The notes under the pieces were generated by a model that was not told the origin of the DNA, searched no databases, and saw nothing but the letters and a program-made list of their open reading frames with translations. Source: an uncultured Alphaproteobacteria bacterium (GTDB taxonomy: Bacteria; Pseudomonadota; Alphaproteobacteria; Rhodospirillales; Rhodospirillaceae). Taken from it: 64,000 nt of DNA. Positions 20,297 to 29,581 of the stretch are shown here, piece by piece. The translations under genes were made by a program, and so were the position numbers. How positions within the stretch are numbered: position 1 is the first letter of the stretch; the number at the start of each line of letters is the position of its first letter. Location: contig CACGTM010000002.1 of assembly GCA_902575965.1 (NCBI GenBank), positions 79,547 through 143,546 of the forward strand, written 5' to 3'.

Positions 20297-20806
20297 ATGA
20301 CAGCCTTTCCTACAAGTTTTAGTTTTGAAGATCTAATTAAATGCGCAAAAGGTGAGCTCTTTGGACCAGGTAATGCTCAGTTACCAGAACCCCCTATGCT
20401 CATGATTAATCGCATTCTAGATATAAGTTCTGAAGGAGGACAACATGGTAAAGGTCATGTTATAGGTGAGTTTGATATCAACCCTGAATCGTGGTTTTTT
20501 AAATGTCACTTTCCTAATAATCCAATCATGCCAGGATGTTTAGGCCTTGACGGATTATGGCAACTTACGGGCTTTAACCTCGGTTGGCGAGGTTGGATAG
20601 GAAGGGGCTATGCATTAGGTGTAGGGGCTGTGAAATTAACTGGAATGGTAAGGCCAGATAGAAAGTTACTAAGATACTTTGTTGATTTCACAAAAGCCAT
20701 ACAAACCAGACGACTTACAATGGGCGTTGCAGACGGCCGAGTTGAGGCTGACGGGGAACTCATATATGAAGTTAAAGATATGAAAGTTGCACTATCAGAG
20801 AACTAA
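20297..20806 (+). CDS. fabA: 3-hydroxydecanoyl-ACP dehydratase/isomerase FabA
   Basis: Introduces the cis double bond at the C10 stage, the anaerobic route to unsaturated fatty acids. It works with FabB encoded on the other strand. 169 residues of the hot-dog fold. The active-site segment CHFPNNPIMPGCLGLDGLWQ has the catalytic His, and the Asp lies in the LGLDG portion. I start at ATG 20297 (MTAFPTSFSFEDL), with AGGAGAA immediately upstream, rather than TTG 20291. It is convergent with panD. Confidence 0.96.
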   Translation: MTAFPTSFSFEDLIKCAKGELFGPGNAQLPEPPMLMINRILDISSEGGQHGKGHVIGEFDINPESWFFKCHFPNNPIMPGCLGLDGLWQLTGFNLGWRGWIGRGYALGVGAVKLTGMVRPDRKLLRYFVDFTKAIQTRRLTMGVADGRVEADGELIYEVKDMKVALSEN

Positions 20807-20849
20807 AATTTGTATTAAGTACTTTGTTATTTACAAACTTATAAGTGTT

Positions 20850-21422
20850 CTACCTTGTCATATGCTTAGATATAAATTTGTTTATCTCGTCAATTTCCCA
20901 ACCCTTAGCTTCTAAATCTCTTCTTATATTTTTCAAATTAACATTAACATAGTTCTTTACTGTGACTGACTCATCGTTATCTCTTGAGGGAAAATCGATA
21001 TTATTTAATTCCTTGGAAAAATTAATACTAAAATCATAATCAAAATCCTCACTTTTGAAAATATTGTAATAAAGAATTTGGTCAATTTCGTTTGAAGGGG
21101 TAAATGTTAATATCCTTGGCTTGTGATTATATAAATCTTCTTGTTTAATCTCACAGCTGGAAGCTATTATTAACTCATCACCTTCTTGACAGGTTCTCGC
21201 GGCTGCACCATTTAAGATACAACACCTGGAACCTTTTTCTCCAAATACAACATAGGTAGTAAGCCTTGCACCAGAATTCTTGTTCCAAACATCTACAAAT
21301 TCTGTTGGGAAGAGACCTGCTTCTTTACAGTGTTCAGGATCAAGAGTAATTGACCCATGATAATGGAGATCTGCCCCAGTAACTCTTAACCCATGAAATT
21401 TAGCCCTCAACACCCTTACCAC
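20850..21422 (-). CDS. panD: Aspartate 1-decarboxylase PanD with a C-terminal extension
   Basis: Pyruvoyl enzyme making beta-alanine for pantothenate and CoA. The proenzyme self-cleaves between Gly23 and Ser24 in DLHYHGSITLD. Conserved elements LRVTGADLHY, VDVWNKNSGARLTTY and LNGAAARTCQEGDELIIAS follow E. coli PanD closely. The known enzyme is about 126 residues. This product is 190, and residues from about 125 on form an acidic then mixed-charge tail ending GWEIDEINKFISKHMTR that I do not recognise. Start is GTG 21422 with GGAGAG upstream. No panB or panC is adjacent. Confidence 0.88.
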   Translation of the reverse strand: MVRVLRAKFHGLRVTGADLHYHGSITLDPEHCKEAGLFPTEFVDVWNKNSGARLTTYVVFGEKGSRCCILNGAAARTCQEGDELIIASSCEIKQEDLYNHKPRILTFTPSNEIDQILYYNIFKSEDFDYDFSINFSKELNNIDFPSRDNDESVTVKNYVNVNLKNIRRDLEAKGWEIDEINKFISKHMTR

Positions 21423-21576
21423 AAAGACTCTCCAAAAGTTATCTTAATAATGTTATTAACTTAAAGGTAGTTAATGTTTGTTTTTCAAAATTATTATATA
21501 TAAGCACTCAAGTTATCTATATATTTTTTTTAAAATACGTTATTATAGTTGTCTTTCATTCCTATAATATCTTATA

Positions 21577-22512
21577 TCACAATATTGACTTGAAGTACTT
21601 TATTGTTTTTTCTAATCCTTCTTCTAAACCTACCTTTGGAATCCAACCTAGTTTTTCTTTAGCGAGAGAAATATTAGGCTTACGCCTTGTTGGGTCATCA
21701 ATAGGTATTTTTTTGTGAGTTATCTTTGAACTAGAACCAGTTTTTTTTATTATTAACTCCGCAAGCTCTAATATAGATAATTCAGAAGGATTACCAATGT
21801 TCACTGGCCCAGTAAAATTATTTTGGGATGACATTAAAAGAAATAATGCTTCAACAGTGTCTGAGACATAACAAAATGACCTTGTATGAGACCCATCACC
21901 ATAAATAGAAATTGGAGAACCCGTTAACGCTTGTACAATAAAGTTAGAAACAACTCTTCCATCATTAGGTAACATCCTAGGCCCAAAAGTATTAAATATC
22001 CTTCCGATTTTAATAACTAAATTATGCTGTCTATGGTAATCAAAAAAAAGTGTTTCTGCACACCTTTTTCCCTCATCGTAACATGCTCTTGGGCCAATTG
22101 GATTAACATTACCTTGATAGGTCTCAATTTGCGGATGAACCTGCGGATCTCCATATACCTCACTAGTAGATGCCTGCAAAATTCTTGCATTCGTTCTTTT
22201 TGCAAGGCCTAACATATTGATAGACCCGTGAACGCTTGTCTTTGTCGTTTGTACAGGGTCAGATTGATAATGAATTGGAGATGCAGGACATGCAAGATTA
22301 TAAATTTGGTCGGTTTCAACATACAAAGGAAAAGTAATATCATGCCTCATAGCCTCAAAAATAGGTTTATCAATTAAAGCTGATAGGTTCTTTCTAGTGC
22401 CAGTAAAATAATTATCTATGCACAATACCTCAAAATTTTCTCTCACTAATTTTTCACAAAGATGAGAACCTATAAAACCTGCTCCACCTGTGACAATGAC
22501 TCTTTTCAACAC
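21577..22512 (-). CDS. UDP-glucuronate decarboxylase (UDP-xylose synthase type)
   Basis: Extended short-chain dehydrogenase that decarboxylates UDP-glucuronate to UDP-xylose (or its 4-keto pentose intermediate) for polysaccharide or LPS decoration. 311 residues. The NAD-binding motif is TGGAGFIG (8-15). The subfamily signatures [23 protein letters not shown] and [14 protein letters not shown] are present, with YxxxK as YDEGK, followed by IFNTFGPRM. It is monocistronic, with 150 bp of AT-rich DNA on the downstream side before panD. No other sugar genes are adjacent. Confidence 0.9.
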   Translation of the reverse strand: MLKRVIVTGGAGFIGSHLCEKLVRENFEVLCIDNYFTGTRKNLSALIDKPIFEAMRHDITFPLYVETDQIYNLACPASPIHYQSDPVQTTKTSVHGSINMLGLAKRTNARILQASTSEVYGDPQVHPQIETYQGNVNPIGPRACYDEGKRCAETLFFDYHRQHNLVIKIGRIFNTFGPRMLPNDGRVVSNFIVQALTGSPISIYGDGSHTRSFCYVSDTVEALFLLMSSQNNFTGPVNIGNPSELSILELAELIIKKTGSSSKITHKKIPIDDPTRRKPNISLAKEKLGWIPKVGLEEGLEKTIKYFKSIL

Positions 22513-22643
22513 TTTTCCCCTGATAAGTAATAGAATTTATCTTAAACAATCTAATCAATTAAGACGATGATTTTATTGTATTTTGAAGTATAAGCTTAAC
22601 AAGTTAATGTCCATACTTTATTCTAACCTCTAAAGTTTTCATC

Positions 22644-22676
22644 AGTAAATAAATTTTATATTTACTCAGATTTTTT
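22644..22676. repeat. 8-bp inverted repeat followed by six T residues
   Basis: AGTAAATA (22644-22651) and TATTTACT (22659-22666) are perfect arms around a 7-base loop, followed four bases later by TTTTTT. It lies in the 233-bp gap between the divergent decarboxylase and SYLF genes, about 80 bp upstream of the latter. It could be an operator or a weak AU-only leader hairpin. As a terminator it has no obvious upstream gene on the plus strand. Confidence 0.4.
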
Positions 22677-22745
22677 AGAATAATAGTATCAAACAATCAA
22701 ATATAAAGGTATATCTGTTAATTAAGTCTATTTTGGAGATTGTAA

Positions 22746-23456
22746 ATGTCAAAGATATTTGGGCTGCCGAGTATTATCTTTCTATTCCTAATTTCGTTAT
22801 CTGCTCCAGCACTATCAGAGGACCCAACACGTAAAGCTAGAATTATAATCGACGAGTCAGTAGTTTCAATTGAGCGTATAAGAGAAGAAAATATGTCTAC
22901 GCCAAAATTAGAAAATGCGCTCAAAAAAGCAAAAGGAGTTTTAATAATCCCATCTTATTACAAGGCAGGTATTTTTATAGGGGGAAGTTACGGTGACGGA
23001 GTATTACTTAGACGAGACAAAACTGGAGGGTTTAGTGACCCTGCTTTCTATAGAATGACTTCTGGTTCCCTAGGCCTTCAGTTGGGTATGCAGTCCTCAG
23101 AAGTAATGTTCTTAATTCTAACCTCTAGAGGTATGCAGGCCGTTATTGACGATAAGTTTAAGTTTGGTGCAAATGTTGGAATAAGCGTTGGTCCAGCTGG
23201 AGTTGGTGTTGAGGGGGCAACTACAACAAACATTGGAAGAGACATTGTAGCTTATTCAAGAAATGCTGGTTTATTCGCTGGAGGAGGTCTTGAAGGCAGT
23301 ATAATAAGACCCCGTAAGGACTTAAATGCAGCTGTATATGGGGTTAGTAACTCACAACCTAGTTCTATAATTTCTAAAAATAATTTAGTTTATGCGGAAA
23401 GACTAAGGAACGCTCTAACATCTCAAATTTATTATTCTTCGCCTCAGGTTAAATAA
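22746..23456 (+). CDS. Secreted SYLF (Ysc84-like) domain protein
   Basis: A 236-residue exported protein. A signal peptide (about 1-24, ending in APALSE) precedes a SYLF/Ysc84 domain, the lipid-binding domain also present in eukaryotic SH3YL1. Recognisable parts are the N-terminal ARIIIDESVVSIERI, KGVLIIPSYYKAGIFIGGSYG and the glycine-rich NVGISVGPAGVGVEGAT. In bacteria its biological role is not settled. It is probably a periplasmic or membrane-associated lipid-binding protein. Its 3' end is convergent with, and one base from, the LppC-like gene. TTGGAG precedes the ATG. Confidence 0.85.
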   Translation: MSKIFGLPSIIFLFLISLSAPALSEDPTRKARIIIDESVVSIERIREENMSTPKLENALKKAKGVLIIPSYYKAGIFIGGSYGDGVLLRRDKTGGFSDPAFYRMTSGSLGLQLGMQSSEVMFLILTSRGMQAVIDDKFKFGANVGISVGPAGVGVEGATTTNIGRDIVAYSRNAGLFAGGGLEGSIIRPRKDLNAAVYGVSNSQPSSIISKNNLVYAERLRNALTSQIYYSSPQVK

Positions 23457-23457
23457 T

Positions 23458-24828
23458 CTATTTTTTTTCAAATGTTAAAGGTGCAACATCTATTATTGCT
23501 GCAGAGTTTCTTGTTACCTCAAGAATCGCAAATCCTCTCTCTGAAAGTCCTGTCTTTGTAAATCTAAATACTCCATCCACACCAGAAAAACCATTTGGTG
23601 AGAAAAAGTTTTTCTCATCAAATGGATTAATTCTGTGCGTTCTTGATAGGATTGAAGCTAGGGCAACAGCATCATAACCGTGAGTTGAAATAGCAGGAGG
23701 TTTATAACCGTATATTTCTTTAAACCTATTATAAAAATCTAGATTCTGTTTTGGCGATGGAGCCGGGTACCATCCACCAACTAATGAAGGTTCTTTTCCT
23801 AATCCAGAAATATGCCATAAAAGAGTTCCCATCAATTGAACTCTTCCAGGGTCAACATCATAATAAGGCAAAAGCGCAGCAACCTCAGTCAAACGTCCTC
23901 CACTCTCAGGAATTAGAATAGCATCATAGGGAACATCACCAATAGTATCTAATTGTTCAAGTCTCTTAAGAGCTGCTAGGGAAATAGCATCCTCCTTATC
24001 CTTCAAGAGGTCTCTTTGTTTTTTCAATGAATTATGTCTTCGGTCGTAATCTGCAAAGCTTCTAACTACTTCATTTAAATTTGAACCACTTGGATCATAG
24101 TATGCAATTTTTGTAAGCTCAGCTCCTGCCTGCTCTATGACTTGCTGGGCAGTATCTACTACTGTTTCGCCATATGGTGTTCCTGGAGCTAAAACAGCAT
24201 AGCGAAAAATATTTTGTGAAATACCAAAGTTAATAATTCTCCTAACCTGTTCATGAACAAGAAAACCTAAGATAAATACCCCAGGCCTTGCAACTGTAGG
24301 GTCGGTAGTAAAAGGTATCATTACAAGATTAGAGCGTCTTATATAAGTAGTAATTGCCTTAGCAGAGCTTGAAAATACAGGTCCAAGAATTAACATTGCA
24401 CCATCCAAAATTGCTTGTTCTGATGCCCTTTGAGCCCCCTCAGGCGTTCCTTCTGTATCATATGGAAGTAGCCTAAAATAATTATCAGAAATATCAAACA
24501 ATGCCATAGTGGCTGAGGACAATATACTTTGACCAATGTTCGCAGATGGGCCACTTAAAGGTAGCAATATTGCAACATTAACTATTTTTTTAGTATTATT
24601 ATTTCCACCCTCTTCATGATTAACAGTAAAGCGCGGAAAGGAGTCTTGTCTGGTTTTCCTAGGTTCATCAACAAATTGATTATCAGAACCTAGTAAACCA
24701 ATTTCACTGTTGTTTTGGATTTTTACATCTTTTAAATCATCAGTTATACGTGTTACAGTATCTGTAGAACAAGAACTCAAAATTATATTTAAAAATAAAA
24801 CCAATGGCAAAAAAAGCCAAAACCTCAT
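23458..24828 (-). CDS. Penicillin-binding protein activator (LppC/LpoA-like lipoprotein)
   Basis: A 456-residue lipoprotein with a signal peptide ending in the lipobox LSSC (about 17-20). A linker follows, and then a type-I periplasmic binding-protein fold (VNVAILLPLSGPSANIGQSI onward). This resembles the C-terminal part of LpoA, which activates a bifunctional penicillin-binding protein. It lacks the N-terminal TPR region of E. coli LpoA, as alphaproteobacterial homologues do. AAGGAGG lies just before the ATG. It is divergent from rsmI, a pairing kept in many proteobacteria. Confidence 0.85.
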   Translation of the reverse strand: MRFWLFLPLVLFLNIILSSCSTDTVTRITDDLKDVKIQNNSEIGLLGSDNQFVDEPRKTRQDSFPRFTVNHEEGGNNNTKKIVNVAILLPLSGPSANIGQSILSSATMALFDISDNYFRLLPYDTEGTPEGAQRASEQAILDGAMLILGPVFSSSAKAITTYIRRSNLVMIPFTTDPTVARPGVFILGFLVHEQVRRIINFGISQNIFRYAVLAPGTPYGETVVDTAQQVIEQAGAELTKIAYYDPSGSNLNEVVRSFADYDRRHNSLKKQRDLLKDKEDAISLAALKRLEQLDTIGDVPYDAILIPESGGRLTEVAALLPYYDVDPGRVQLMGTLLWHISGLGKEPSLVGGWYPAPSPKQNLDFYNRFKEIYGYKPPAISTHGYDAVALASILSRTHRINPFDEKNFFSPNGFSGVDGVFRFTKTGLSERGFAILEVTRNSAAIIDVAPLTFEKK

Positions 24829-24851
24829 CGAAACCTCCTTCTAGTTCGAGT

Positions 24852-25805
24852 ATGGAAAAGACGCAAAATAAAAAACATACAAAGTATGCTAATGTTGAGT
24901 CTATTATAAGCCAACTTCCCGGTCTATCTAAAATAAGTATAAACCAAAAATTTGATCCCGCGCTTTACATTATTTCTACACCAATAGGTAATTTAATGGA
25001 TATTTCATTAAGAAGTCTAGCGATTCTAAACGAAGCGGATCTTATTGCAGCTGAGGACACAAGAGTAACACGTAAATTGCTAAGTTATTTTGAAATTAAA
25101 ACCTCAATGATATCCTATAATGATAATAGCACTGCAAATGTTCGAAAAAAAATAGTTAAACTGATTTCAGAAAATAAACTAGTTGCACTTGTTAGTGACG
25201 CAGGAACGCCTCTTATTTCTGACCCAGGATTCAAATTAGTCAAAGAATGTATTAGAATGGACTTGAAAGTCGTTTCCGTTCCAGGGCCAACTGCATTCAT
25301 TTCAGCACTAGTTTCATCAGGAATAGAACCATCACCAGTAACTTTTATTGGTTTTTTACCATCAAAAAAAAATCCACGTAATAAAAAATTACATGAGTTG
25401 TCAAAAATGAATTCAACTATTGTTATATTTATATCTGGACGGAATTTAGTATCTACTATGGAAGAAATGTTTAATATATTTGGTGAAAGAACAATTTGTG
25501 TTGCACGTGAGTTAACAAAAATTCATGAGGAGGTATTCCGTGGCAAGTTGTCAAAGTATATAATGAATAATAAAAATAATTCTACTATTAAAGGTGAGAT
25601 AACTCTTATAGTTTCAAGGGGGAGTGATTCTAGCATTACTGATAATATTGATCACCTAGACAACAAAATAAAAAAAGAGCTAAAAAGTAACTCTTTGAAG
25701 AAGACGGTTGATATTATAAAAGCAACTACAGACCTTCCCAAAAAGGTCATTTATAACCGAGCGCTGGAATTAAAAAAGAGATTCTATGATGAAGAAGATA
25801 TTTAA
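24852..25805 (+). CDS. rsmI: 16S rRNA (cytidine1402-2'-O)-methyltransferase RsmI
   Basis: Tetrapyrrole-methylase-fold enzyme methylating C1402 of 16S rRNA. The signature LYIISTPIGNLMDISLRSL begins the domain, followed by DLIAAEDTRVTRKLL, LVSDAGTPLISDPG and PGPTAFISALVSSGI. The ORF can start at ATG 24804, which would overlap the 5' end of the divergent LppC-like gene by 25 bp, or at ATG 24852. I favour 24852 (317 residues), although neither has a clear ribosome-binding site. The 35-residue lysine-rich lead is longer than usual. A YraN-type endonuclease gene, often next, is absent; a lipoprotein gene overlaps the end instead. Confidence 0.92.
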   Translation: MEKTQNKKHTKYANVESIISQLPGLSKISINQKFDPALYIISTPIGNLMDISLRSLAILNEADLIAAEDTRVTRKLLSYFEIKTSMISYNDNSTANVRKKIVKLISENKLVALVSDAGTPLISDPGFKLVKECIRMDLKVVSVPGPTAFISALVSSGIEPSPVTFIGFLPSKKNPRNKKLHELSKMNSTIVIFISGRNLVSTMEEMFNIFGERTICVARELTKIHEEVFRGKLSKYIMNNKNNSTIKGEITLIVSRGSDSSITDNIDHLDNKIKKELKSNSLKKTVDIIKATTDLPKKVIYNRALELKKRFYDEEDI

Positions 25806-26370
25806 ATTTAATCTTCTAATTTTTATTAACGTTATCCTTAACGCCTGCGCACCAACACCTGCAAATTTTTTAATGGGAACAGGTGTTGCAATAGCAGTAA
25901 AGACAGAAGAACAAAAGATTATACAAAACAACTCCAAAGATAAAATAAATGAACTCAAAATTACTAGAGAGCTTATCAATAAAAATAAAATTTCTTTTTC
26001 TGATCTCAATATTACTTCATTAGAAAATAATATTACAATTGATGGTAACTTAAATAATATCTCAGATTACCTTGAAGTACTAAATACAATATGGCTTCAA
26101 ACTGAAATAAAGAGCGTTCAGAGTAAAGTATTTATTTATAATGATAATAGAGATAGTTCTATATCAGATCAGTTATTACTTAGGTTATCAGAGGACCCAA
26201 TTATAAATGAGAGGAATTATTCGATAGTAGCAATAAATAATGATATTTATTTAATTGGCAGACCATTTTCGTCTATAGAAGAGTCGAATGCTATAAAACA
26301 TGCTGCCTCAATCGGAATTAATTATAACATACACACAAATTTTTATTATAATAAGAATCAATTAAATTAA
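25786..26370 (+). CDS. BON-domain-like lipoprotein
   Basis: A 194-residue lipoprotein. The signal peptide ends in the lipobox LNAC (about residues 18-21). Two weakly similar modules follow: residues about 55-120 (ISFSDLNITSLENNITIDG, then SDYLEVLNTIWLQTEIKSV) and a second at about 130-190 (QLLLRLSEDPIINERNYS, then IYLIGR). This pattern matches tandem BON domains as in DolP (YraP), which is encoded near rsmI (yraL) in E. coli and acts at the outer membrane. Sequence similarity is weak, so the name rests on pattern and position. It overlaps the rsmI 3' end by 20 bp and lies 7 bp before gshB. Confidence 0.6.
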   Translation: MMKKIFKFNLLIFINVILNACAPTPANFLMGTGVAIAVKTEEQKIIQNNSKDKINELKITRELINKNKISFSDLNITSLENNITIDGNLNNISDYLEVLNTIWLQTEIKSVQSKVFIYNDNRDSSISDQLLLRLSEDPIINERNYSIVAINNDIYLIGRPFSSIEESNAIKHAASIGINYNIHTNFYYNKNQLN

Positions 26371-26377
26371 TGAAAGA

Positions 26378-27322
26378 ATGAAGATGAGTTTATCAGTCGC
26401 AATACAAATGGATCCCCTTGAAAACATCGATTTAGAAGCAGACTCAACCTATTTGATTGCCTTAGAGGCAAAAAAAAGAAACCATAAACTCTATCATTAT
26501 ACTCCTTCGTCCCTTTCACTTCGAGATGGAAAACTATATGCAAAAGCAAATTTTCTACTCATTAACCATAATGAAAAAAAAAATATTTTGTTAGGAGAAG
26601 AAACTCATATAAATCTTGAAGATATGGATATTGTTCTAATGAGGCAGGATCCACCTTTTGATATGTCCTATATTACAGCAACCTACTTACTAGAAAAAAT
26701 CTCTAGCAAAACACTTATAATTAACGACCCAGAAGGGGTAAGGAACTCGCCGGAGAAATTACTTGTAACAGCTTTTAAGGATTATGTTCCACCCACATTA
26801 ATATCATCTGATTTGAGTGAAATTAATAGTTTCAAAAAATTATATCAGGACGTAATTGTCAAACCACTTTATGGCAATGGCGGTTCTGGGGTTTTTCATT
26901 TATCTCCTCATGATGAAAATCTATCATCTTTAATCGAATTATTCACATCCTATTCTCGAGAACCCTTGATTGTTCAAAAGTATATACCTGAAGTTCGATC
27001 AGGAGATAAAAGGATAATATTAATAGATGGAGAACCTGTAGGTGCAATAAATAGAGTTCCTGCTAAAGGTGAAGCCAGATCAAATATGCATGTAGGTGGT
27101 AGGGCGGAAAAAACAGAATTAAATGAAGTCGACAGGTCAATTTGTCATTCGATTGGAGATGTATTAAGAGATAGAGGCCTCTTTTTTACAGGCATTGATG
27201 TAATAGGAAATTTTCTAACTGAGATTAATGTTACGTCACCGACAGGTATACAAGAGATTAATCGTTTTGATAATACACAAATCGAAAAAATATTTTGGAA
27301 AGAACTAGAGAAAAAAATTTAA
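26378..27322 (+). CDS. gshB: Glutathione synthetase GshB
   Basis: ATP-grasp enzyme joining gamma-glutamylcysteine and glycine. 314 residues. The N-terminal IQMDPLENIDLEADSTYLIALEA and SLRDGKLYA are diagnostic, followed by MRQDPPFDMSYITATYLLE. The ATP-grasp part contains VKPLYGNGGSGVF, the substrate loop RVPAKGEARSNMHVGGRAE and the end NVTSPTGIQEIN. ATGs at 26378 and 26384 are both possible starts. It ends within a perfect AT-only palindrome shared with the convergent his operon. Confidence 0.96.
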   Translation: MKMSLSVAIQMDPLENIDLEADSTYLIALEAKKRNHKLYHYTPSSLSLRDGKLYAKANFLLINHNEKKNILLGEETHINLEDMDIVLMRQDPPFDMSYITATYLLEKISSKTLIINDPEGVRNSPEKLLVTAFKDYVPPTLISSDLSEINSFKKLYQDVIVKPLYGNGGSGVFHLSPHDENLSSLIELFTSYSREPLIVQKYIPEVRSGDKRIILIDGEPVGAINRVPAKGEARSNMHVGGRAEKTELNEVDRSICHSIGDVLRDRGLFFTGIDVIGNFLTEINVTSPTGIQEINRFDNTQIEKIFWKELEKKI

Positions 27323-27337
27323 TAAATACTATTTATT
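27321..27337. terminator. AT-only palindrome between gshB and the his operon
   Basis: AATAAATA-C-TATTTATT is a perfect 8-1-8 palindrome at the junction of two convergent genes. On the minus strand it is followed by AAATTTTTTT, a form compatible with a weak terminator for the hisB-to-HIT transcript. On the plus strand no T run follows. The stem has only A-T pairs, so termination would be inefficient. Confidence 0.3.
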
Positions 27338-27711
27338 CACGGTAGTATAGAACCTAATTTTCTTCCTCCTACTATATGAAAATGGAGATGTGGTACTTCT
27401 TGAGAAGAATCAGGGCCTGAATTAGAGATTATTCTATATCCAGTATCATTTATCCCTTTAATTTTAGTTATTTGTGATATCGCCCTAATAAAAGCAACTA
27501 TTTCTTTATCAGAGGCATTTTCCGAGAAATCAGTCATAGAAGTATATTTGCCTTTTGGTATAAGAAGTGCATGTACCGGGCTCTGGGGATTAATATCTTC
27601 AAATGCTAATACATATTCATTTTCGTAAATTGTATTATTTGGTATCTCTCCACTTAATATTTTTGAGAAAATATTTTCATTTTTGTATACTGACAAAATT
27701 CTTACTTTCAA
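27337..27711 (-). CDS. HIT-family nucleotide-binding protein (HinT-like)
   Basis: Purine nucleoside phosphoramidase/nucleotide-binding protein of the histidine-triad family. 124 residues. The triad reads PHLHFHIVGG near the C-terminus, and FSKILSGEIPNNTIYENE is the typical N-terminal region. It is the last gene of the hisBHAFE unit, two bases after hisE, a common arrangement in alphaproteobacteria. Its in vivo substrate is not known. Confidence 0.9.
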   Translation of the reverse strand: MKVRILSVYKNENIFSKILSGEIPNNTIYENEYVLAFEDINPQSPVHALLIPKGKYTSMTDFSENASDKEIVAFIRAISQITKIKGINDTGYRIISNSGPDSSQEVPHLHFHIVGGRKLGSILP

Positions 27712-27713
27712 AT

Positions 27714-28055
27714 CTAATTTGTTTTGTTGTCTTTTGAATGGAAACGTTCCTCTAAAATCTTATATACATCTTGCGGTTTTAAATCACGTGCAGCCAATAA
27801 AACTATGAGCATATATATTAAGTCAGCAGCCTCATTTAATAGTTCCTCATCACTCTGAGATACTGCTGCTAATGCTGTCTCTACGCCTTCCTCTCCAACC
27901 TTCTGTGCAATCCTTCTTATCCCTTGTAAGAAAAGACTTGCAGTATAAGAATCTTCAGGACTGGAATCTTTTCTAGACATTACAACAGAATATATCTTTT
28001 CTATAATATCAGAAGTTAAAACTTGCTTATCTTTATTCATTTTTATACCAATCAT
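27714..28055 (-). CDS. hisE: Phosphoribosyl-ATP pyrophosphatase HisE
   Basis: Second step of histidine synthesis: hydrolyses phosphoribosyl-ATP to phosphoribosyl-AMP. 113 residues as a separate protein (no HisI fused), as usual in alphaproteobacteria. The MazG-like helices with KVGEEGVETALAA and EAADLIYMLIVLL carry the Mg-binding acidic residues. ATGs at 28055 and 28040 are both possible starts. It lies 12 bp after hisF. Confidence 0.93.
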   Translation of the reverse strand: MIGIKMNKDKQVLTSDIIEKIYSVVMSRKDSSPEDSYTASLFLQGIRRIAQKVGEEGVETALAAVSQSDEELLNEAADLIYMLIVLLAARDLKPQDVYKILEERFHSKDNKTN

Positions 28056-28067
28056 AATATTTGTTAT

Positions 28068-28826
28068 TCATAGCCTAATAGGAACCCCAGCGTTTTTAAG
28101 ATACTGTTTCACTTCAGAGATAGTGTATTTTCCAAAGTGAAAAATTGAGGCTGCCAAAACCGCAGATGCATGCCCATCCATGATACCTTCAAGCATATGC
28201 TCTGGCCCTCCTACTCCACCTGAAGCAACTACTGGCACTGAAACCGCATCTGAAACTAACCTAGTAAGATTAATATCATATCCATCATTAGTACCATCGC
28301 GATCCATGGATGTAAGTAATATTTCTCCAGCACCATAAGACTCCATCTGTTCTGCCCATTGAATTGCTTCAATCCCAGTTGATTTTCTGCCTCCATGAGT
28401 AAATATCTCATACCTGTTTGCAGATACCTTTTTTGGGTCCACTGCTACTACTATGCACTGGCTCCCAAATTTTTCAGCAGCTTGTTTTACAAAGAGTGGA
28501 TTATCAACAGCTGCTGTATTAATAGAAACTTTGTCAGCACCTGAAAGTAGGAGTTTCCTTATGTCTTCAATACTTCTAACACCGCCACCGACTGTAAGTG
28601 GCATAAAACAATTTTCTGCTGTCTTTGATACCACATCAAAAAGTATCTCACGTCGTTCGCTACTCGCTGTAATATCTAAAAAACAAAGTTCATCTGCACC
28701 AGATTTATCGTAAAACTTGGCCTGCTCAAGTGGGTCACCCGCATCCCTTAAATCTATAAAATTAATACCCTTTACCACACGACCATTTTTGACATCTAGG
28801 CATGGTATTATTCTAATTGTCAGCAT
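28068..28826 (-). CDS. hisF: Imidazole glycerol phosphate synthase subunit HisF
   Basis: Cyclase subunit that pairs with HisH to make imidazole glycerol phosphate and AICAR from PRFAR. 252-residue TIM barrel. Seen motifs: [18 protein letters not shown] with the catalytic Asp, [17 protein letters not shown], and [15 protein letters not shown] with the second Asp. The start overlaps the hisA stop, so the two are translationally coupled. Confidence 0.97.
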   Translation of the reverse strand: MLTIRIIPCLDVKNGRVVKGINFIDLRDAGDPLEQAKFYDKSGADELCFLDITASSERREILFDVVSKTAENCFMPLTVGGGVRSIEDIRKLLLSGADKVSINTAAVDNPLFVKQAAEKFGSQCIVVAVDPKKVSANRYEIFTHGGRKSTGIEAIQWAEQMESYGAGEILLTSMDRDGTNDGYDINLTRLVSDAVSVPVVASGGVGGPEHMLEGIMDGHASAVLAASIFHFGKYTISEVKQYLKNAGVPIRL

Positions 28827-29581
28827 TTGTTACCTAGGAAATTTTTAATCATATTTATATCTAATCTTCCATCATAAAGAGCCCTGCCAATAATTAGGCC
28901 TTTAATATTCGATGACTTTTTAGCTTCCCTTACAACCAGTGCCAAATCATCCATACTTCCAACCCCACCAGAAATGATTAATGGTATTTTTACAATGCTT
29001 GAGAGGTTTGCAGATGCCTCAATATTAGGTCCGCTCAGAAGACCATCTCTTGATATATCTGTATGAATTATAGCTGAGACCCCAGAGTCCTCGAATTTTT
29101 TTGCTAAATCTAAGTCTTTAATTTTTGATTGCTTTGCCCATCCTTCAACTGCAACAAAACCATCTCTTGAGTCTATACCTACGGCAATCCTATCAGGAAA
29201 TAATCTACACGCCTGTTTCACGAGACTCGGATTATTCAATGCTATAGTTCCTAAAACTACTCTTTGAATACCTGCCTCAACCCACTTTCCAATGTTATCT
29301 ATATCTCTTATACCACCTCCAAGCTGAATAGGCAGGTCCGTATTTTTGACTATAGTTTTGATTATATCGGTATTATGAGACCTTCCAGCAAAAGCGCCGT
29401 CTAAATCAACGACATGTATCCACCCAAACCCTGTATTTTCGAAAAACTTTGCTTGAGACAAAGGATCATCGTTATATACTGTTTTCTTTTTTAGATCACC
29501 TTGTATCAGCCTGACGCATTTTCCATCCTTAAGATCTATAGCTGGATATATAACAAAGTCATTCAATTTTAAGGCTTCCAT
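28820..29581 (-). CDS. hisA: Phosphoribosylformimino-5-aminoimidazole carboxamide ribotide isomerase HisA
   Basis: Amadori isomerase (ProFAR to PRFAR). 253-residue TIM barrel homologous to HisF. The N-terminal [15 protein letters not shown] has the catalytic Asp, [19 protein letters not shown] follows, and [15 protein letters not shown] holds the second Asp. It overlaps both hisH upstream and hisF downstream, consistent with a tightly coupled operon. Confidence 0.97.
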   Translation of the reverse strand: MEALKLNDFVIYPAIDLKDGKCVRLIQGDLKKKTVYNDDPLSQAKFFENTGFGWIHVVDLDGAFAGRSHNTDIIKTIVKNTDLPIQLGGGIRDIDNIGKWVEAGIQRVVLGTIALNNPSLVKQACRLFPDRIAVGIDSRDGFVAVEGWAKQSKIKDLDLAKKFEDSGVSAIIHTDISRDGLLSGPNIEASANLSSIVKIPLIISGGVGSMDDLALVVREAKKSSNIKGLIIGRALYDGRLDINMIKNFLGNKC

